DNA from: Arachidicoccus sp.
GTDB taxonomy: Bacteria > Bacteroidota > Bacteroidia > Chitinophagales > Chitinophagaceae
Assembly: GCA_028283605.1 (NCBI GenBank)
Contig: JAPWKH010000033.1
Coordinates: 330,838-394,837, forward strand
Direction: 5' to 3'
Length of the DNA: 64,000 nt
Shown: piece by piece, positions 9,246-18,949 of the stretch
Position numbering within the stretch: position 1 is the first letter of the stretch
Layout of the letters: every line of letters begins with the position of its first letter
The notes under the pieces: generated by a model
Told to the model about the DNA's origin: nothing
The model's database searches: none
The model's input: only the letters and a program-made list of their open reading frames with translations
Position numbers and translations under genes: made by a program

Positions 9246-11723
9246 ATGAATATTTTTTCAGCCAGTTATAAGCCATTTTTTAGTGCTTTAATATTACTAT
9301 CCATTTATCAGCACGTTTTTAGCCAGCAAAAAATAAACTTTGATTATAACTGGCGCTTTACATCTATTGAATTCACAAGAGATAATGTGCAAAAGAAAGC
9401 AGGCAAAAACTGGAACGATCAGTTCTCCACCGAAAAGGTTTCTGTTATAGATAGCAGTCTTTCAGCACAGTTGCCATTAGATAATACACTTGAGCCTGTA
9501 AAAAATCATGAATGGTCGGATGTTACGTTACCGCATGTTGCTTTTCCCGAACCATTGATTGTGAATCAACCTAGGGAAGGCATCGCATATTACAAAAAGG
9601 ATTTTAATATTCCAGATAGTCTCAATGGAAAGATAATAACACTCGAATTCGAAGGAGCTATGCAGATCGCATGGGTTTGGATAAATGGCAGTTTTATAAA
9701 GCGCCACCTTGGTGGTTATCTTCCCTTTGTTATTGATTTGACACATATAATAAAGTATGGTCGAAAGAATACAATTGTTGTACGGTTGGATAACCGTTCT
9801 AATCTGCAAGTGCCACCAGGTAAGCCCGTTAACCATCTTGATTTTTTGTACTATTCGGGATTATATCGTGATGTTTGGCTAACGATACAAAACCCATTGC
9901 ACATTACCAATGCCAATCAAATAGACCGCGCTGCCGGAGGTGGAATATTTGTAACATATCCATCCGTATCAGAAAATAAAGCTGTTGTAGATATTAAAAC
10001 GAACGTCATTAATGAATTTCATAAAGGAATTGAATTTGTTTTGAAGCAGGAATTATATGATATGGAGGGAAAGTTGGCTGCTATCACAACTAATGAAAAT
10101 TTAAGCATTGAAAAAGGGAATGATAAACAATACCATCAGCAGTTAATGGTAACGTATCCTGCTTTATGGTCGCCCGATTCCCCCAATCTCTACAAACTTT
10201 ACAGTAAGGTAATAATCGGGAAAAAAGTAATAGATGAGAAGATTACAAAGATTGGTATCCGGAGTATTCATATAGATGTGCGGCATGGCCTGCTGATCAA
10301 TAATAAACCGGTAAGATTGGAAGGTACCAACAGGCACCAGAGTTATCCATGGATTGGAAATGCTTTATCTGATAATGCAAATTACAGGGATGCCATAATG
10401 ATTAAAAATGCAGGTATGAATTGTGTGCGCCTTGCGCATTATCCTCAGGATCCATCTTTTTACGATGCCTGTGATTCACTCGGTATCTTACTCATAGATT
10501 GTGTTCCTGGTTGGCAGTTCTTTAACCAATCGGCAACGTTTATCAATAATAATTTCTCCGACATAAGACAAATGATCCGTCGCGACCGCAACCATCCTTC
10601 TATATTATTATGGGAAACAAGTTTGAATGAAACATACCCTGCGGCATCCTTTCGTTGTAAACAAGTTGAGGTTGCAAAAAGCGAATGGCCGTCAGGAAAT
10701 AATTTTTATACCAGCGGTGATTCCTATTTTACCAAAGCATGCTATGACGTCCCTTATGATGATTGGGCTGATAATATCGAAGCGAGAAACAACACGACTT
10801 ATCCAGATAATCCTTATCTCATAAGAGAATATGGCGATTATGAATTCGGAGGCGATCTCAGTACATCCCGTCAATTAAGGGGAAACGGGGAGGATGGTCT
10901 TTTGCAGCAGGCATGGAACCTGCAATGGGAACATAACCGAAACAGGCAAATGTATCCGCGTTGTATAGGAGATCTTAACTGGGCTTTCTTCGATGGTGTT
11001 TCGGGAAACCTTTCAGGTATCAAAAGCTGGGGTATTGCAGATATTATGCGGATACCCAAGTTCGCTTATTATTTTTTTCAAAGCCAAAAAAAGAATGCTG
11101 CACCAATGTGTTATATAGCTAATTATTGGGACGGAAAAGATACTTCTGGAAAAGTGATTGTATACAGTAATTGCGATGAAATAAAATTACTGTTAAATGG
11201 AAAAGACATAGCGCATCAATATTCGGATCAGGGGCCCGATACTCCCTATAAAACAGCCTTGGATAAAGGCGGCCATCCTTTTGATGATGGCAATGCAAGA
11301 GGGTTGAGCTCGCCACCATTTACTTTTAGCAATACTAATTATGTGCCCGGCGAGTTAAAGGCAGTTGCTTACAGAGACGGCCGGGAGGTTACTTCATATG
11401 TTGTACATACCCCGGGAAAGGCTGCTAAAATTTGTTTGGAGCAGGCTACACAAGGCATCCCCTTGCAAGCAAATAGTTCGGATGTAATATTCGTTTATGC
11501 TAAGATAGTCGATTCTGCCGGCAATCTTGTAGTGAATGATAGCTCTATGGTTCATTTTTATATCAATGGGCCGGCAAAGCTTATTAGTCCGAATCTTACA
11601 AAAGCAGAAGCAGGTATTGCTACTGTATTGCTACAAGGTGCAACAAAGCCGGGGCTTATTAAATTAACGGCGGAATCTAATGGGCTAAGAGAATGTATTA
11701 TTGAAGTAAAAAATCTTTGGTAA
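9246..11723 (+). CDS. secreted glycoside hydrolase family 2 enzyme (beta-galactosidase-like)
   Basis: 825 residues with a signal peptide ending at about FSQ (residue 27). The order is N-terminal jelly-roll sugar-binding domain (GIAYYKKDFNIP, LEFEGAMQIAWVWINGSF), immunoglobulin-like domain, TIM barrel with RLEGTNRHQSYPW, and C-terminal Ig/DUF4982-like regions. The expected acid/base sits in WETSLNE (Glu462), and the nucleophile candidate in LIREYG (Glu528). It should release terminal beta-linked sugars, probably in the periplasm or at the cell surface. It starts 27 bp after the SusD frame and is the only enzyme of the locus in view. GH2 includes galactosidases, mannosidases and glucuronidases, so exact specificity is open. 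Confidence 0.92.
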   Translation: MNIFSASYKPFFSALILLSIYQHVFSQQKINFDYNWRFTSIEFTRDNVQKKAGKNWNDQFSTEKVSVIDSSLSAQLPLDNTLEPVKNHEWSDVTLPHVAFPEPLIVNQPREGIAYYKKDFNIPDSLNGKIITLEFEGAMQIAWVWINGSFIKRHLGGYLPFVIDLTHIIKYGRKNTIVVRLDNRSNLQVPPGKPVNHLDFLYYSGLYRDVWLTIQNPLHITNANQIDRAAGGGIFVTYPSVSENKAVVDIKTNVINEFHKGIEFVLKQELYDMEGKLAAITTNENLSIEKGNDKQYHQQLMVTYPALWSPDSPNLYKLYSKVIIGKKVIDEKITKIGIRSIHIDVRHGLLINNKPVRLEGTNRHQSYPWIGNALSDNANYRDAIMIKNAGMNCVRLAHYPQDPSFYDACDSLGILLIDCVPGWQFFNQSATFINNNFSDIRQMIRRDRNHPSILLWETSLNETYPAASFRCKQVEVAKSEWPSGNNFYTSGDSYFTKACYDVPYDDWADNIEARNNTTYPDNPYLIREYGDYEFGGDLSTSRQLRGNGEDGLLQQAWNLQWEHNRNRQMYPRCIGDLNWAFFDGVSGNLSGIKSWGIADIMRIPKFAYYFFQSQKKNAAPMCYIANYWDGKDTSGKVIVYSNCDEIKLLLNGKDIAHQYSDQGPDTPYKTALDKGGHPFDDGNARGLSSPPFTFSNTNYVPGELKAVAYRDGREVTSYVVHTPGKAAKICLEQATQGIPLQANSSDVIFVYAKIVDSAGNLVVNDSSMVHFYINGPAKLISPNLTKAEAGIATVLLQGATKPGLIKLTAESNGLRECIIEVKNLW

Positions 11724-11824
11724 TAAAAGCCAGGTTCTTTACAAACTTCCCCTTTTTTAATATGTTTATTTTTTTATTATATATTAATTACTTTGAATAC
11801 TGAAACAATTGTAGAATGTGAAAG

Positions 11825-13342
11825 TCATTTTTTTATAAACCTTGCACTATTATTTCCGGCTTTTAAAAAATAGATTCCCGAAGAAAAACCTGCAACATTT
11901 ATGGCAGTTGAATCTCCGGTTGTGGCAATAACGGCTATTATGTGTCCTGAAATATCTGTAACTAAAAGTTCCCCAGAATATCCTTTTGTATTTACATTAA
12001 TAGTACCTGTTGCTGGATTCGGAAAAACGTTCAACACTGTATTTGTATTTGATATATTCTCAATAAAAATGTTGTTGGAATAAGTATAACTATTGTCGAA
12101 ATCAATCTGTTTAAGTCTGTAAAAATTTTTACCATACATCGGATTATTATCTGTAAAAAAGTAAGTGTGCTGTAAAGTAGAGGTGCTGTTACCCGATAAG
12201 AATCCGATACTTGTAAAGATGTTGCCATCAGAGCTTCGCTCTATATCGAAGCCTTTATTATTAAGTTCCGTATAAGTAGTCCAACTCAATAATATTTGTC
12301 CGTTTTTGAGTTGAGCAGCTAAAGTCCCAAGTGTAACTGGTACAGTCGCGTTAGATGCAGACAGAACACTTATGCCTTTTCCGGGACATGTAAACCATTT
12401 GTTTCCTAATGTGTCAACAGCCATACACGATACGTGATTACTTGCAATACCACTATTGGCAGTGTCATAGGTTACCCAATCGTTTCCGTTAAATTTACTT
12501 ACGCCGCCGCCATTTGTTGTAAACCATGTATTGCCTGTTGAATCAAAAAAAGTATAAATTTCAGTATTGCCTGCTATTCCACTGTTGCTTTCGTTGTAGT
12601 TTTTCCAATTTGTTCCGTCAAATTCATAAACGCCGTTGTTGAGTACCGTTCCGACCCATTTATCATCATTCTTATCGATACTAATGGAAGATGCATAGGT
12701 AATTGAGGCGCCGGTGCTTCTTTGCGTATAACTTGTCCAATTTGTTCCGTCAAATTTGCACACACCACCTCCGTCTGTTGCAAACCATTTATTTCCTTCT
12801 GCATCTATTGCCATCCAATAAACATATTGATTGACTAATCCGCTATTGGATGTTGTATAATTCGTCCAATTTGTGCCGTCAAATTTACTTATACCGTTAA
12901 GTGTGGCAAACCATATACTTCCGTCTTTGTCTAATGCAATCGACCTTACGTTATTATTTATAAGACCGCTGTTACTTGTATCATAAGATGTCCAATTTGT
13001 ACCATCAAACTTTGCAACACCATGATAGGTGCCAAACCATTTGTTGTTTTGACTATCTATACTTATAGTATATACGATATTACTTTCCAGCCCACTGTTA
13101 CTTGTATCATAGGATGTCCAATTTGTGCCATCAAATACATTGACACCGCCCTGGGCATAAGTTGCGGCAATCCATTTGTTTCCGTTATGGTCTATCGCTA
13201 TCCAATCAACATTGTTGTTTATTAAGCCGCTGTTAGAAGTATTATACGTCGTCCATGTTTCATTTTGACAAAAGCTTCTAGAGGATAAAATTAATAGTAA
13301 TATAATTGTAAAATTTCTTTTCATTTTATTCGATCTTTTCAT
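11825..13342 (-). CDS. secreted seven-repeat beta-propeller protein with T9SS C-terminal sorting domain
   Basis: 505 residues from ATG 13342; a second ATG at 13324 gives an equally good signal peptide (ending SFCQ). Seven tandem units of about 42 residues follow, each with TNWTSYDTSNSGL, IAID..GNKWFAT and a closing KFDG, as in two-component-regulator propeller repeats; this predicts a seven-bladed propeller. A fibronectin-like linker (ILLSWTTYTELNNKGFDIER) leads to a C-terminal type IX secretion signal starting FPNPATGTINV and ending in ARFIKK. It should be secreted by the T9SS and possibly attached to the surface. No catalytic domain is visible; ligand or adhesin function is possible. It is convergent with the GH2 gene. 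Confidence 0.88.
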   Translation of the reverse strand: MKRSNKMKRNFTIILLLILSSRSFCQNETWTTYNTSNSGLINNNVDWIAIDHNGNKWIAATYAQGGVNVFDGTNWTSYDTSNSGLESNIVYTISIDSQNNKWFGTYHGVAKFDGTNWTSYDTSNSGLINNNVRSIALDKDGSIWFATLNGISKFDGTNWTNYTTSNSGLVNQYVYWMAIDAEGNKWFATDGGGVCKFDGTNWTSYTQRSTGASITYASSISIDKNDDKWVGTVLNNGVYEFDGTNWKNYNESNSGIAGNTEIYTFFDSTGNTWFTTNGGGVSKFNGNDWVTYDTANSGIASNHVSCMAVDTLGNKWFTCPGKGISVLSASNATVPVTLGTLAAQLKNGQILLSWTTYTELNNKGFDIERSSDGNIFTSIGFLSGNSTSTLQHTYFFTDNNPMYGKNFYRLKQIDFDNSYTYSNNIFIENISNTNTVLNVFPNPATGTINVNTKGYSGELLVTDISGHIIAVIATTGDSTAINVAGFSSGIYFLKAGNNSARFIKK

Positions 13343-13515
13343 TTTTAATTATAAATCATGTTGATTGCAAAGGGTTCTCAAGACCCACATCTTACTTTAT
13401 CTTAACAATTAAATCGAATGCGGTTCTCTATCATGTCAATTGATATATTTGTAGTTATAACTTTTTAGAATGCATGTTACAAAATCAATTTATTAAATAA
13501 ATATATTGTTCCGTT

Positions 13516-13896
13516 TTACTGCCTGTTTGCCTGATCGGTTTTTACCGTACTTCTTCTGTTTGATGCATTTGACTGTATTGTGTTTTTCTTTAACTGTATA
13601 TTACTTTGCGTGGTACTTTTTCTTGTTGAAGAGCTTTGTTTGTAAGCTGCCTGCTTTTGGGCAGCAGTTGCCCTTCCACTATCTGCCATAATTGTTTGCC
13701 GAGTAGCTTTGTTTGCTTTATACGTTGCAGAATCGCTACTCTTTAATTGCTTTTTTTCGCTTTTTATGTTTGCAGTATTCGCTTGTCTTCTCGATTGACG
13801 ATTTGCAGTGTTAGCTGCGTTTACTGATTGTGCTGAGGCAGAAGCAGACATTATTATTACAAATACTGCGATGATTGCCGGAATTAACTTTTTCAT
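13516..13896 (-). CDS. small exported low-complexity protein
   Basis: 126 residues: a signal peptide ending near ASASAQ, then a soluble tail very rich in Ala, Ser, Gln, Asn, Thr, Lys and Arg, and without Trp, Phe or Cys. It contains repeated patterns such as NRQSRRQANTANIKS and STRKSTTQSN. The composition suggests an unstructured, basic exported protein. No family is recognised. It is one of four consecutive small exported genes on this strand (13.5-15.4 kb), with 26 bp to the next gene upstream. Confidence 0.65.
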   Translation of the reverse strand: MKKLIPAIIAVFVIIMSASASAQSVNAANTANRQSRRQANTANIKSEKKQLKSSDSATYKANKATRQTIMADSGRATAAQKQAAYKQSSSTRKSTTQSNIQLKKNTIQSNASNRRSTVKTDQANRQ

Positions 13897-13922
13897 TTTT
13901 TGTTTTTTTATGGTAATTATAA

Positions 13923-14330
13923 TTAATTGGGGACGTTAAAAATTAATGGAGATTCTTTTGCTTTTTCGCGGTAATAACCTATAAGGTTTTGCATTTTTGT
14001 TTTTAACTCTTCTTGTTGTACGGGCGTAAGAATGGTTGCCATTTTGCTTTTATAAAATTCAAGAACTTCTTTCAATTGCTTTCTTTTGGACATTCTTCCT
14101 TCATTGCTTGTTTTTATGGCAGTCGCTTTTGTTATGCTTTTCTCGTTCAGTTGATATACTAAAGGATATTGTGTATCTGTAAGGTTAAGCATTCCCTGCA
14201 TACTGTCTGTTACCATTTTTGTTTTCGCACTTACAGACATATTTTGAAAATCGCCTATCGTTGTTTGAGCATTAGTTTTAACTGAAATGATTACCATCAA
14301 GCATATGCACAAAAAGATTATTTTTTTCAT
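13923..14330 (-). CDS. Spy/CpxP-like periplasmic protein
   Basis: 135 residues. A signal peptide ends near TNAQ. The mature part is predicted all-helical with two LTxxQ-type motifs (LTDTQYPLVYQL and LTPVQQEELK), the hallmark of Spy/CpxP periplasmic chaperone-like proteins. These usually respond to envelope stress and bind unfolded proteins. The assignment rests on the motif pair and helical composition; overall similarity is modest. It lies between two other small exported genes and may be co-transcribed with them. Confidence 0.7.
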   Translation of the reverse strand: MKKIIFLCICLMVIISVKTNAQTTIGDFQNMSVSAKTKMVTDSMQGMLNLTDTQYPLVYQLNEKSITKATAIKTSNEGRMSKRKQLKEVLEFYKSKMATILTPVQQEELKTKMQNLIGYYREKAKESPLIFNVPN

Positions 14331-14361
14331 TTTGATTGTTTTAATTGAATTAAATTAAATA

Positions 14362-15090
14362 TTACCATACTATTACATAGGAATTTCCATCATCCAAAAC
14401 AAGTTTTGCTTCGTCGCTTCCAAGAAAAGTAAGTGTTCCTCCTCTGCTTAGCGAATTGCTGCCCGCTGTACCCGAATATGATACTGTTGCTGTTCCGGAA
14501 ACAATTTTACCTGTAGATTTATTTAATGTAAGATCTGAAGTTGTAATACTGATTGTACTTGAAATAGATCTGTCATACCTTATTTTTGAAGCTTGTGTGC
14601 CACTTCTTTTATAGGTTTCGTTAAAAACATAGGAAGAAGAAGATGCCTGGATTCCTGTTACGTTCCAACTGCCACTAGCACTATCTGTTGACGATATTCT
14701 AGGAGAAGTGTAACTGTTGCTCCCGTCAAAAGACATATAAAACGATTGCGGAATTCCGTTATTACAATTAAGCGTACTTGTCACATTTAAGTTGTAACTG
14801 TAAGAAACGGAATCTCCCGTAGAACCGGAAAAAGAAATGGCTGTATCTTTTGTATCTCCGCAATTCATATCAAGAGACGAAGTGTTTACAATAACAACAG
14901 CCTCATTGGTTTGTGCAACCATGCCTCCCGAAGAAGGCACTACTGCTTCCGTTATGGAAGTTGATACATCGTCATCTGAAATAGGTTCAGAAGAAGCAGA
15001 AGAATTGTTGTCTTTATTGCAAGACAATACTAAAAAACTTGCAACTATCAGGCAAGCCATCATGCGAAAATTTGTTTTTACATTTTTCAT
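14362..15090 (-). CDS. hypothetical lipoprotein
   Basis: 242 residues. The N-terminus shows a lipoprotein signal with a lipobox at FLVLSC followed by NKDNN. The mature part is rich in Ser, Thr, Gly and Asp, and its alternating pattern (for example ISITTSDLTLNKSTGKIVSG, then TATVSYSG) suggests beta structure. No catalytic motif is visible. It precedes the Spy-like gene by 31 bp on the same strand, so the two are probably in one transcript. Family is not recognised. Confidence 0.75.
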   Translation of the reverse strand: MKNVKTNFRMMACLIVASFLVLSCNKDNNSSASSEPISDDDVSTSITEAVVPSSGGMVAQTNEAVVIVNTSSLDMNCGDTKDTAISFSGSTGDSVSYSYNLNVTSTLNCNNGIPQSFYMSFDGSNSYTSPRISSTDSASGSWNVTGIQASSSSYVFNETYKRSGTQASKIRYDRSISSTISITTSDLTLNKSTGKIVSGTATVSYSGTAGSNSLSRGGTLTFLGSDEAKLVLDDGNSYVIVW

Positions 15091-15135
15091 TTTATTAAAG
15101 TTTGTAGGATAAAAAAATTAGGAGATTATAAAAGT

Positions 15136-15420
15136 TTAATAAACCCTGCGTACAACGACTCTTCTTCTGTGAACAATTATAGGAGCCGGTTGTATGATTA
15201 CTGGCTTATGTACTACCACAACAGGAGACTGCACAACACCTACTACAGGCTTTGGTACAACCACAGGACGAGGCGCAATAATAACTGCGGCAGGTATAAA
15301 AGTCCTGACGACTACTCTTGGAACAACCACAGCAGGATTGCTAACTACAACCATGGCTTGTGCATGCAACTTTGCTGCTGCGATAATTAATACGGACATG
15401 GATAAGATTATTTTTTTCAT
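15136..15420 (-). CDS. short exported Val/Pro-rich protein
   Basis: 94 residues: signal peptide ending near KLHAQ, then a tail dominated by Val, Pro, Ile and Arg in repeats of the type VVVP.PVV, ending HRRRVVVRRVY. Such tails are low-complexity and the family is unknown. The clean signal peptide, ATG start and position 45 bp upstream of the lipoprotein gene argue for a real gene. Frames on the opposite strand across the same stretch are mirror low-complexity and are not called. Confidence 0.6.
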   Translation of the reverse strand: MKKIILSMSVLIIAAAKLHAQAMVVVSNPAVVVPRVVVRTFIPAAVIIAPRPVVVPKPVVGVVQSPVVVVHKPVIIQPAPIIVHRRRVVVRRVY

Positions 15421-15521
15421 TTTTTGAATTTAATCGGTTAAAGAAAGTGAATACAAGTTTAACTATTGATTTGTTTCTCGAATGTGTTAATACCGCTGAG
15501 AGTGATAAAAACAAGGTTGAA

Positions 15522-16292
15522 TTACCCTTTGTACTTCATTTTTCCCCTAAATAAATCAAAGAACCCTTTAAACACAAGTATGAACGGATTATTACTGATA
15601 AAACCTGTTGTAATACCATAGCGCGGTTTTTCTGTTTCGGGCTGATAAGTTTTAAATACTCTATCCCAAATCATTAATACACCTCCGAAATTTTTATCGA
15701 TATAAATTGGGTTGCTTCCGTGATGCACGCGATGCGCAGAGGGTGTATCAATAATACCTTCTATCTTTCCCAATTTTCCTACTAATTCCGTGTGCATAAA
15801 AAACTGGTACAATAAATTCAACGCATAACTACTTGCAATAAATTCTGGCGAAAACCCTAAAAATGCCAATGGCAAAAAGAATACGGGGCTGATCAACGCG
15901 CTAAACCAATTCAAACGATACGACACGCTTAAATTCATATACGGACTGCTGTGATGAATGAGATGAAATGCCCACAACGGCTTCCATATATGCGACGTGC
16001 GATGGAACCAATAATAAATAAAATCCGCCAACATAAAGCAACTTATAAATGACCAAAGATTGCCTGCAATATGAAAAACGGAATGGTGCGCGGCAATATT
16101 CAACACAAAAAGCTGATAGCCTGCAAATAAATACTTTGAGAACTGAAAACCTGTGAAAATAAAGAGGTTCGTGAAAGTGTCTTTAATGTCGTAAGTCTTT
16201 TTATCCTTGCGCCAACTCCAGATAATTTCGGCGGTAATCAGCAATAAAAGAATGCCGTAAACGATAAGCCTTGAATGCAAATTCCTTTCCAT
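15522..16292 (-). CDS. sterol desaturase / fatty acid hydroxylase superfamily membrane protein
   Basis: 256 residues from the ATG at 16292; an upstream TTG (16334) only adds an untypical tail. Several membrane segments are visible (LIVYGILLLLITAEIIW near the start). The diiron His clusters are present in order: HRTSH, HLIHHSS and HRVHHG, matching HX3H, HX2HH and HX2HH. Members use a non-haem diiron centre to hydroxylate or desaturate lipids, here probably a membrane lipid or carotenoid-like substrate, which cannot be specified. The LytTR regulator lies 94 bp upstream on the same strand. Confidence 0.9.
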   Translation of the reverse strand: MERNLHSRLIVYGILLLLITAEIIWSWRKDKKTYDIKDTFTNLFIFTGFQFSKYLFAGYQLFVLNIAAHHSVFHIAGNLWSFISCFMLADFIYYWFHRTSHIWKPLWAFHLIHHSSPYMNLSVSYRLNWFSALISPVFFLPLAFLGFSPEFIASSYALNLLYQFFMHTELVGKLGKIEGIIDTPSAHRVHHGSNPIYIDKNFGGVLMIWDRVFKTYQPETEKPRYGITTGFISNNPFILVFKGFFDLFRGKMKYKG

Positions 16293-16386
16293 AATAACTT
16301 GCTTTTGAATGACAACACAAAGGTTGTGCTGCAACTCTAAAACAAAAACAACGGAACCTGTGAAACTGAAAATACAAGGGTTGAAA

Positions 16387-17148
16387 TTACTTGTTCATCC
16401 ACATTTTAAACTCGGATGCGCGAGCTTTGCTGATTAACATATTTTCCTGTGGGGCCGGTTCTGTTATCAGCAATAACCTTCCGTTGAAATAATAGGAAAC
16501 TTCTTTGATTGCGTTTCGTTGTACAATAAACTGACGATTGGCACGAAAGAAATTTTGGGGGTTTAATTGCTGTTGCAATTCTTCCAAAGTGAAATCCACA
16601 ATAAGTTTGCGCCTGTCATAAAGAATGGCGTGCGTAACTTCATTGACGGTAAAAAAGAAAGCAATATCATTGGCTGAGATCGGAATTAATTTATCCCTGA
16701 AGTGGACCAAAAAAGATTGCCTGTATTGCACTTGTTTTAATTCTTTTAGTACCTGGCTGATATTTTCATTTTCTCTTTGTGCATCAAACTTTGTAAGCGC
16801 TTTGAATTTATCCAAGGCCGTTTGTAATTCTTTTTTATCAAACGGTTTTAATATGTAATCAATTCCGTTGGTTTTAAAAGCAGTGAGCGCGTATTCATCA
16901 TAAGCCGTAACAAAAATGACCGGTGCATTGACTTTTGCTTTATTAAAAATCTCAAAGGACAATCCGTCACTCAAACGAATATCCATAAAAACCAAATCAT
17001 AATTATCTTTGTTTTCATTAAACCAATTCGCCGCATCTTCATTATTGGTAAGGGTTTCAAGCAACTGTACTTGTGCTGTTTCCTCCAGTATAAAATGCAG
17101 GTTACGAGCAATCGCGGGTTCGTCTTCAACAATTAGGATGCGTATCAT
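16387..17148 (-). CDS. LytTR-family response regulator
   Basis: 253 residues. An N-terminal receiver domain has acidic pair ED (9-10), phospho-acceptor Asp56 in DLVFMDIRLS and Lys in YILKPF. The C-terminal LytTR DNA-binding domain contains RDKLIPISANDIAFF and NPQNFFRANRQFIVQRNAI. Its start codon overlaps the stop of the kinase gene by 4 bp (ATGA), so the pair is translationally coupled. It should bind DNA as a dimer and control genes answering the partner kinase's signal; targets are not evident, the sterol-desaturase gene downstream being one candidate. Confidence 0.95.
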   Translation of the reverse strand: MIRILIVEDEPAIARNLHFILEETAQVQLLETLTNNEDAANWFNENKDNYDLVFMDIRLSDGLSFEIFNKAKVNAPVIFVTAYDEYALTAFKTNGIDYILKPFDKKELQTALDKFKALTKFDAQRENENISQVLKELKQVQYRQSFLVHFRDKLIPISANDIAFFFTVNEVTHAILYDRRKLIVDFTLEELQQQLNPQNFFRANRQFIVQRNAIKEVSYYFNGRLLLITEPAPQENMLISKARASEFKMWMNK

Positions 17149-18161
17149 TTTTTCAGGGGAAGTTTTACGGTAAATAAATTGTCGGTTTTTACAATCGTTA
17201 TTTCTGTTTGCCGCAATATACGAAAACGTTCATTCAGGTTTGTCAAGCCGATGCCATTGCCAGGTTCGGGAAACGCTTTAAGCTGAAGATTATTAGAAAT
17301 AATTACATCATCCTTATCAACGCTCATTCTTACGATCAATGGTTTTTCTGAGGAAGCAGTATTGTGTTTCAACGCATTTTCAATCAAAGGCAAAAGGCTT
17401 GTCTGCGGCAAGAGCCTTTCGTAAAAATCTTTAGGAATATTATTGATAAGCCGAAGCCCTTGCTCCATACGCATTTGCATCAACTCAATATAGGAATTTA
17501 ATTTTTCCAGTTCTTCGCCGAGTGTTACGAGATGCTGATTTTTGTTGCTCAATGAATATCGAAAAATCTTCGACAGATGCGAAACAAACTCCTGTGCCTT
17601 TGCGGGATTTTCACGGATAATGCTCGAAAGGCTGCTTAACGTATTGAACAGAAAATGCGGATTGATTTGCTCTTTCAGAATCTCCAATTCCATACGTGCA
17701 TTGGTACTGCGCAATTGCTCGTTTTCCTTTTCTTTTTGCGAAGCGTAATATAGCGTTGAAATTATTTTTATTTCAATCAAAATAAAAAACAGTGTAATGC
17801 TAAACCGAAGCAGATAACCGTTTAACGGAAACGGTGTGTTTTGAATAAACACTCGGCTGATGCCCCCACCGATAACGGAAAAGAGTAGCAGCACCCCAAT
17901 ATTCAGCAATGTAATCCGTATATCTTTAAATATTATCCATTTGTTTTGAAAAAGGCCGATATATTTCTTGTTTATATAGAAAATGCTCGCGCAAAAACAA
18001 AATTCAATGATAATATGAAATACCCATTCGTCCCAGTTAAAGGGAATTAAAATGTTGCGAAGGCTATTTGTTTGCTGCCGCAGCAATGGCGGGAAACATA
18101 TGACAGCCGTGATGAACAACGAACTGTATAAAATTATTTTTTTGTTTAAAGGCTGCCTCAT
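17145..18161 (-). CDS. LytS/YehU-type sensor histidine kinase
   Basis: 338 residues. Four or so membrane helices occupy the first 140 residues, followed by a short coiled coil (KEKENEQLRSTNARMELEIL) and the His_kinase domain with EQINPHFLFNTL (His169 as phospho-acceptor), then an HATPase_c domain with LIENALKHN and a G-box GNGIGLTNLNERF. It lacks an obvious extracytoplasmic ligand domain, so the signal is probably sensed in the membrane. It is co-transcribed with, and phosphorylates, the LytTR regulator overlapping its 3' end. Confidence 0.95.
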   Translation of the reverse strand: MRQPLNKKIILYSSLFITAVICFPPLLRQQTNSLRNILIPFNWDEWVFHIIIEFCFCASIFYINKKYIGLFQNKWIIFKDIRITLLNIGVLLLFSVIGGGISRVFIQNTPFPLNGYLLRFSITLFFILIEIKIISTLYYASQKEKENEQLRSTNARMELEILKEQINPHFLFNTLSSLSSIIRENPAKAQEFVSHLSKIFRYSLSNKNQHLVTLGEELEKLNSYIELMQMRMEQGLRLINNIPKDFYERLLPQTSLLPLIENALKHNTASSEKPLIVRMSVDKDDVIISNNLQLKAFPEPGNGIGLTNLNERFRILRQTEITIVKTDNLFTVKLPLKK

Positions 18162-18949
18162 AAAGTAAGTAAAGTTCTGTCATTTTATTTGATCAACGGA
18201 AAGATTAAGCGGTGAAGATGCAAAATTGGTGTGTGAAACGTAAGCATTCGGAAGTCTACTTCCTTGAATAATAGTGACGATAATTTATGTTTGCGGGTTA
18301 TGTTGTCTATTGCGCCCTGAATATATGCATTGATTTGAGAAGATTATGGGTTTGAACCTCTCAACTTTTGCAATTTTGCAGCCCAATAAACTAATGGAAC
18401 TTTAATGCTGGCCGAATTCTTTTCTATCACGGTTAATTGTAATTTTTTCAAAAAATGGAACTTTGCTTGTTAGCCCTTTTTCGTACAATGAAAAAAAATG
18501 AAAGACTCGGATGTGTAAACATAGCCGTTAAACTTTAAAACGAATTAATTCAGATTAAAACCCAATGAATTGTTTGGCCTGTCCACTGAAATATTTGTTT
18601 TTAAAGGATTTTACTTCACTTGCTGTGCCTTAATTGGGGGGTATGAAAATGTGTGAACCACTGCCATTATTGAGTTTTACCAGTGTTATGTCGATTATTC
18701 AAGATGGTGAAAGTCAGACATGGAATATTTTCATTTTGAAATGGTGCTGCATTTTTTACTATATCATATATTCTCTTCAGAATAGGGAGCTAGATAAAAT
18801 ATCCGATATGTCCTTAATTTCCTATTTGTTATTTACAAAAAAACTTGTCCTGAATAGAATTTACACAAAATTTAAAGTAGTGTTCGATTGTTTAAAGTAG
18901 TATGTTTTTTACTTTTCAAAAAAAAACTGTGTTGATAAAATATTTTTTT
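18162..18949. other. long intergenic region, no supported gene
   Basis: About 790 bp between the kinase start and the TetR gene. The only frame of note (18634-18900 plus, from a non-ATG start) has no recognisable pattern. A perfect 11-nt direct repeat (TTTAAAGTAGT at 18871 and 18891) with a 20-bp period lies near the right end. Upstream regulatory sequences for two divergent operons are expected here. The rest shows nothing I can name. Confidence 0.5.

Noticed and set aside
12574..12804. frames within the propeller repeats
   Set aside because: Out-of-frame readings of the repeat DNA.
15169..15427. two plus-strand frames across the Val/Pro-rich gene
   Set aside because: Low-complexity mirror frames of the minus-strand gene; no signal peptide.
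18634..18900. 88-codon plus-strand frame upstream of the TetR gene
   Set aside because: No ATG in a suitable place, no family pattern and no upstream signals; treated as chance.
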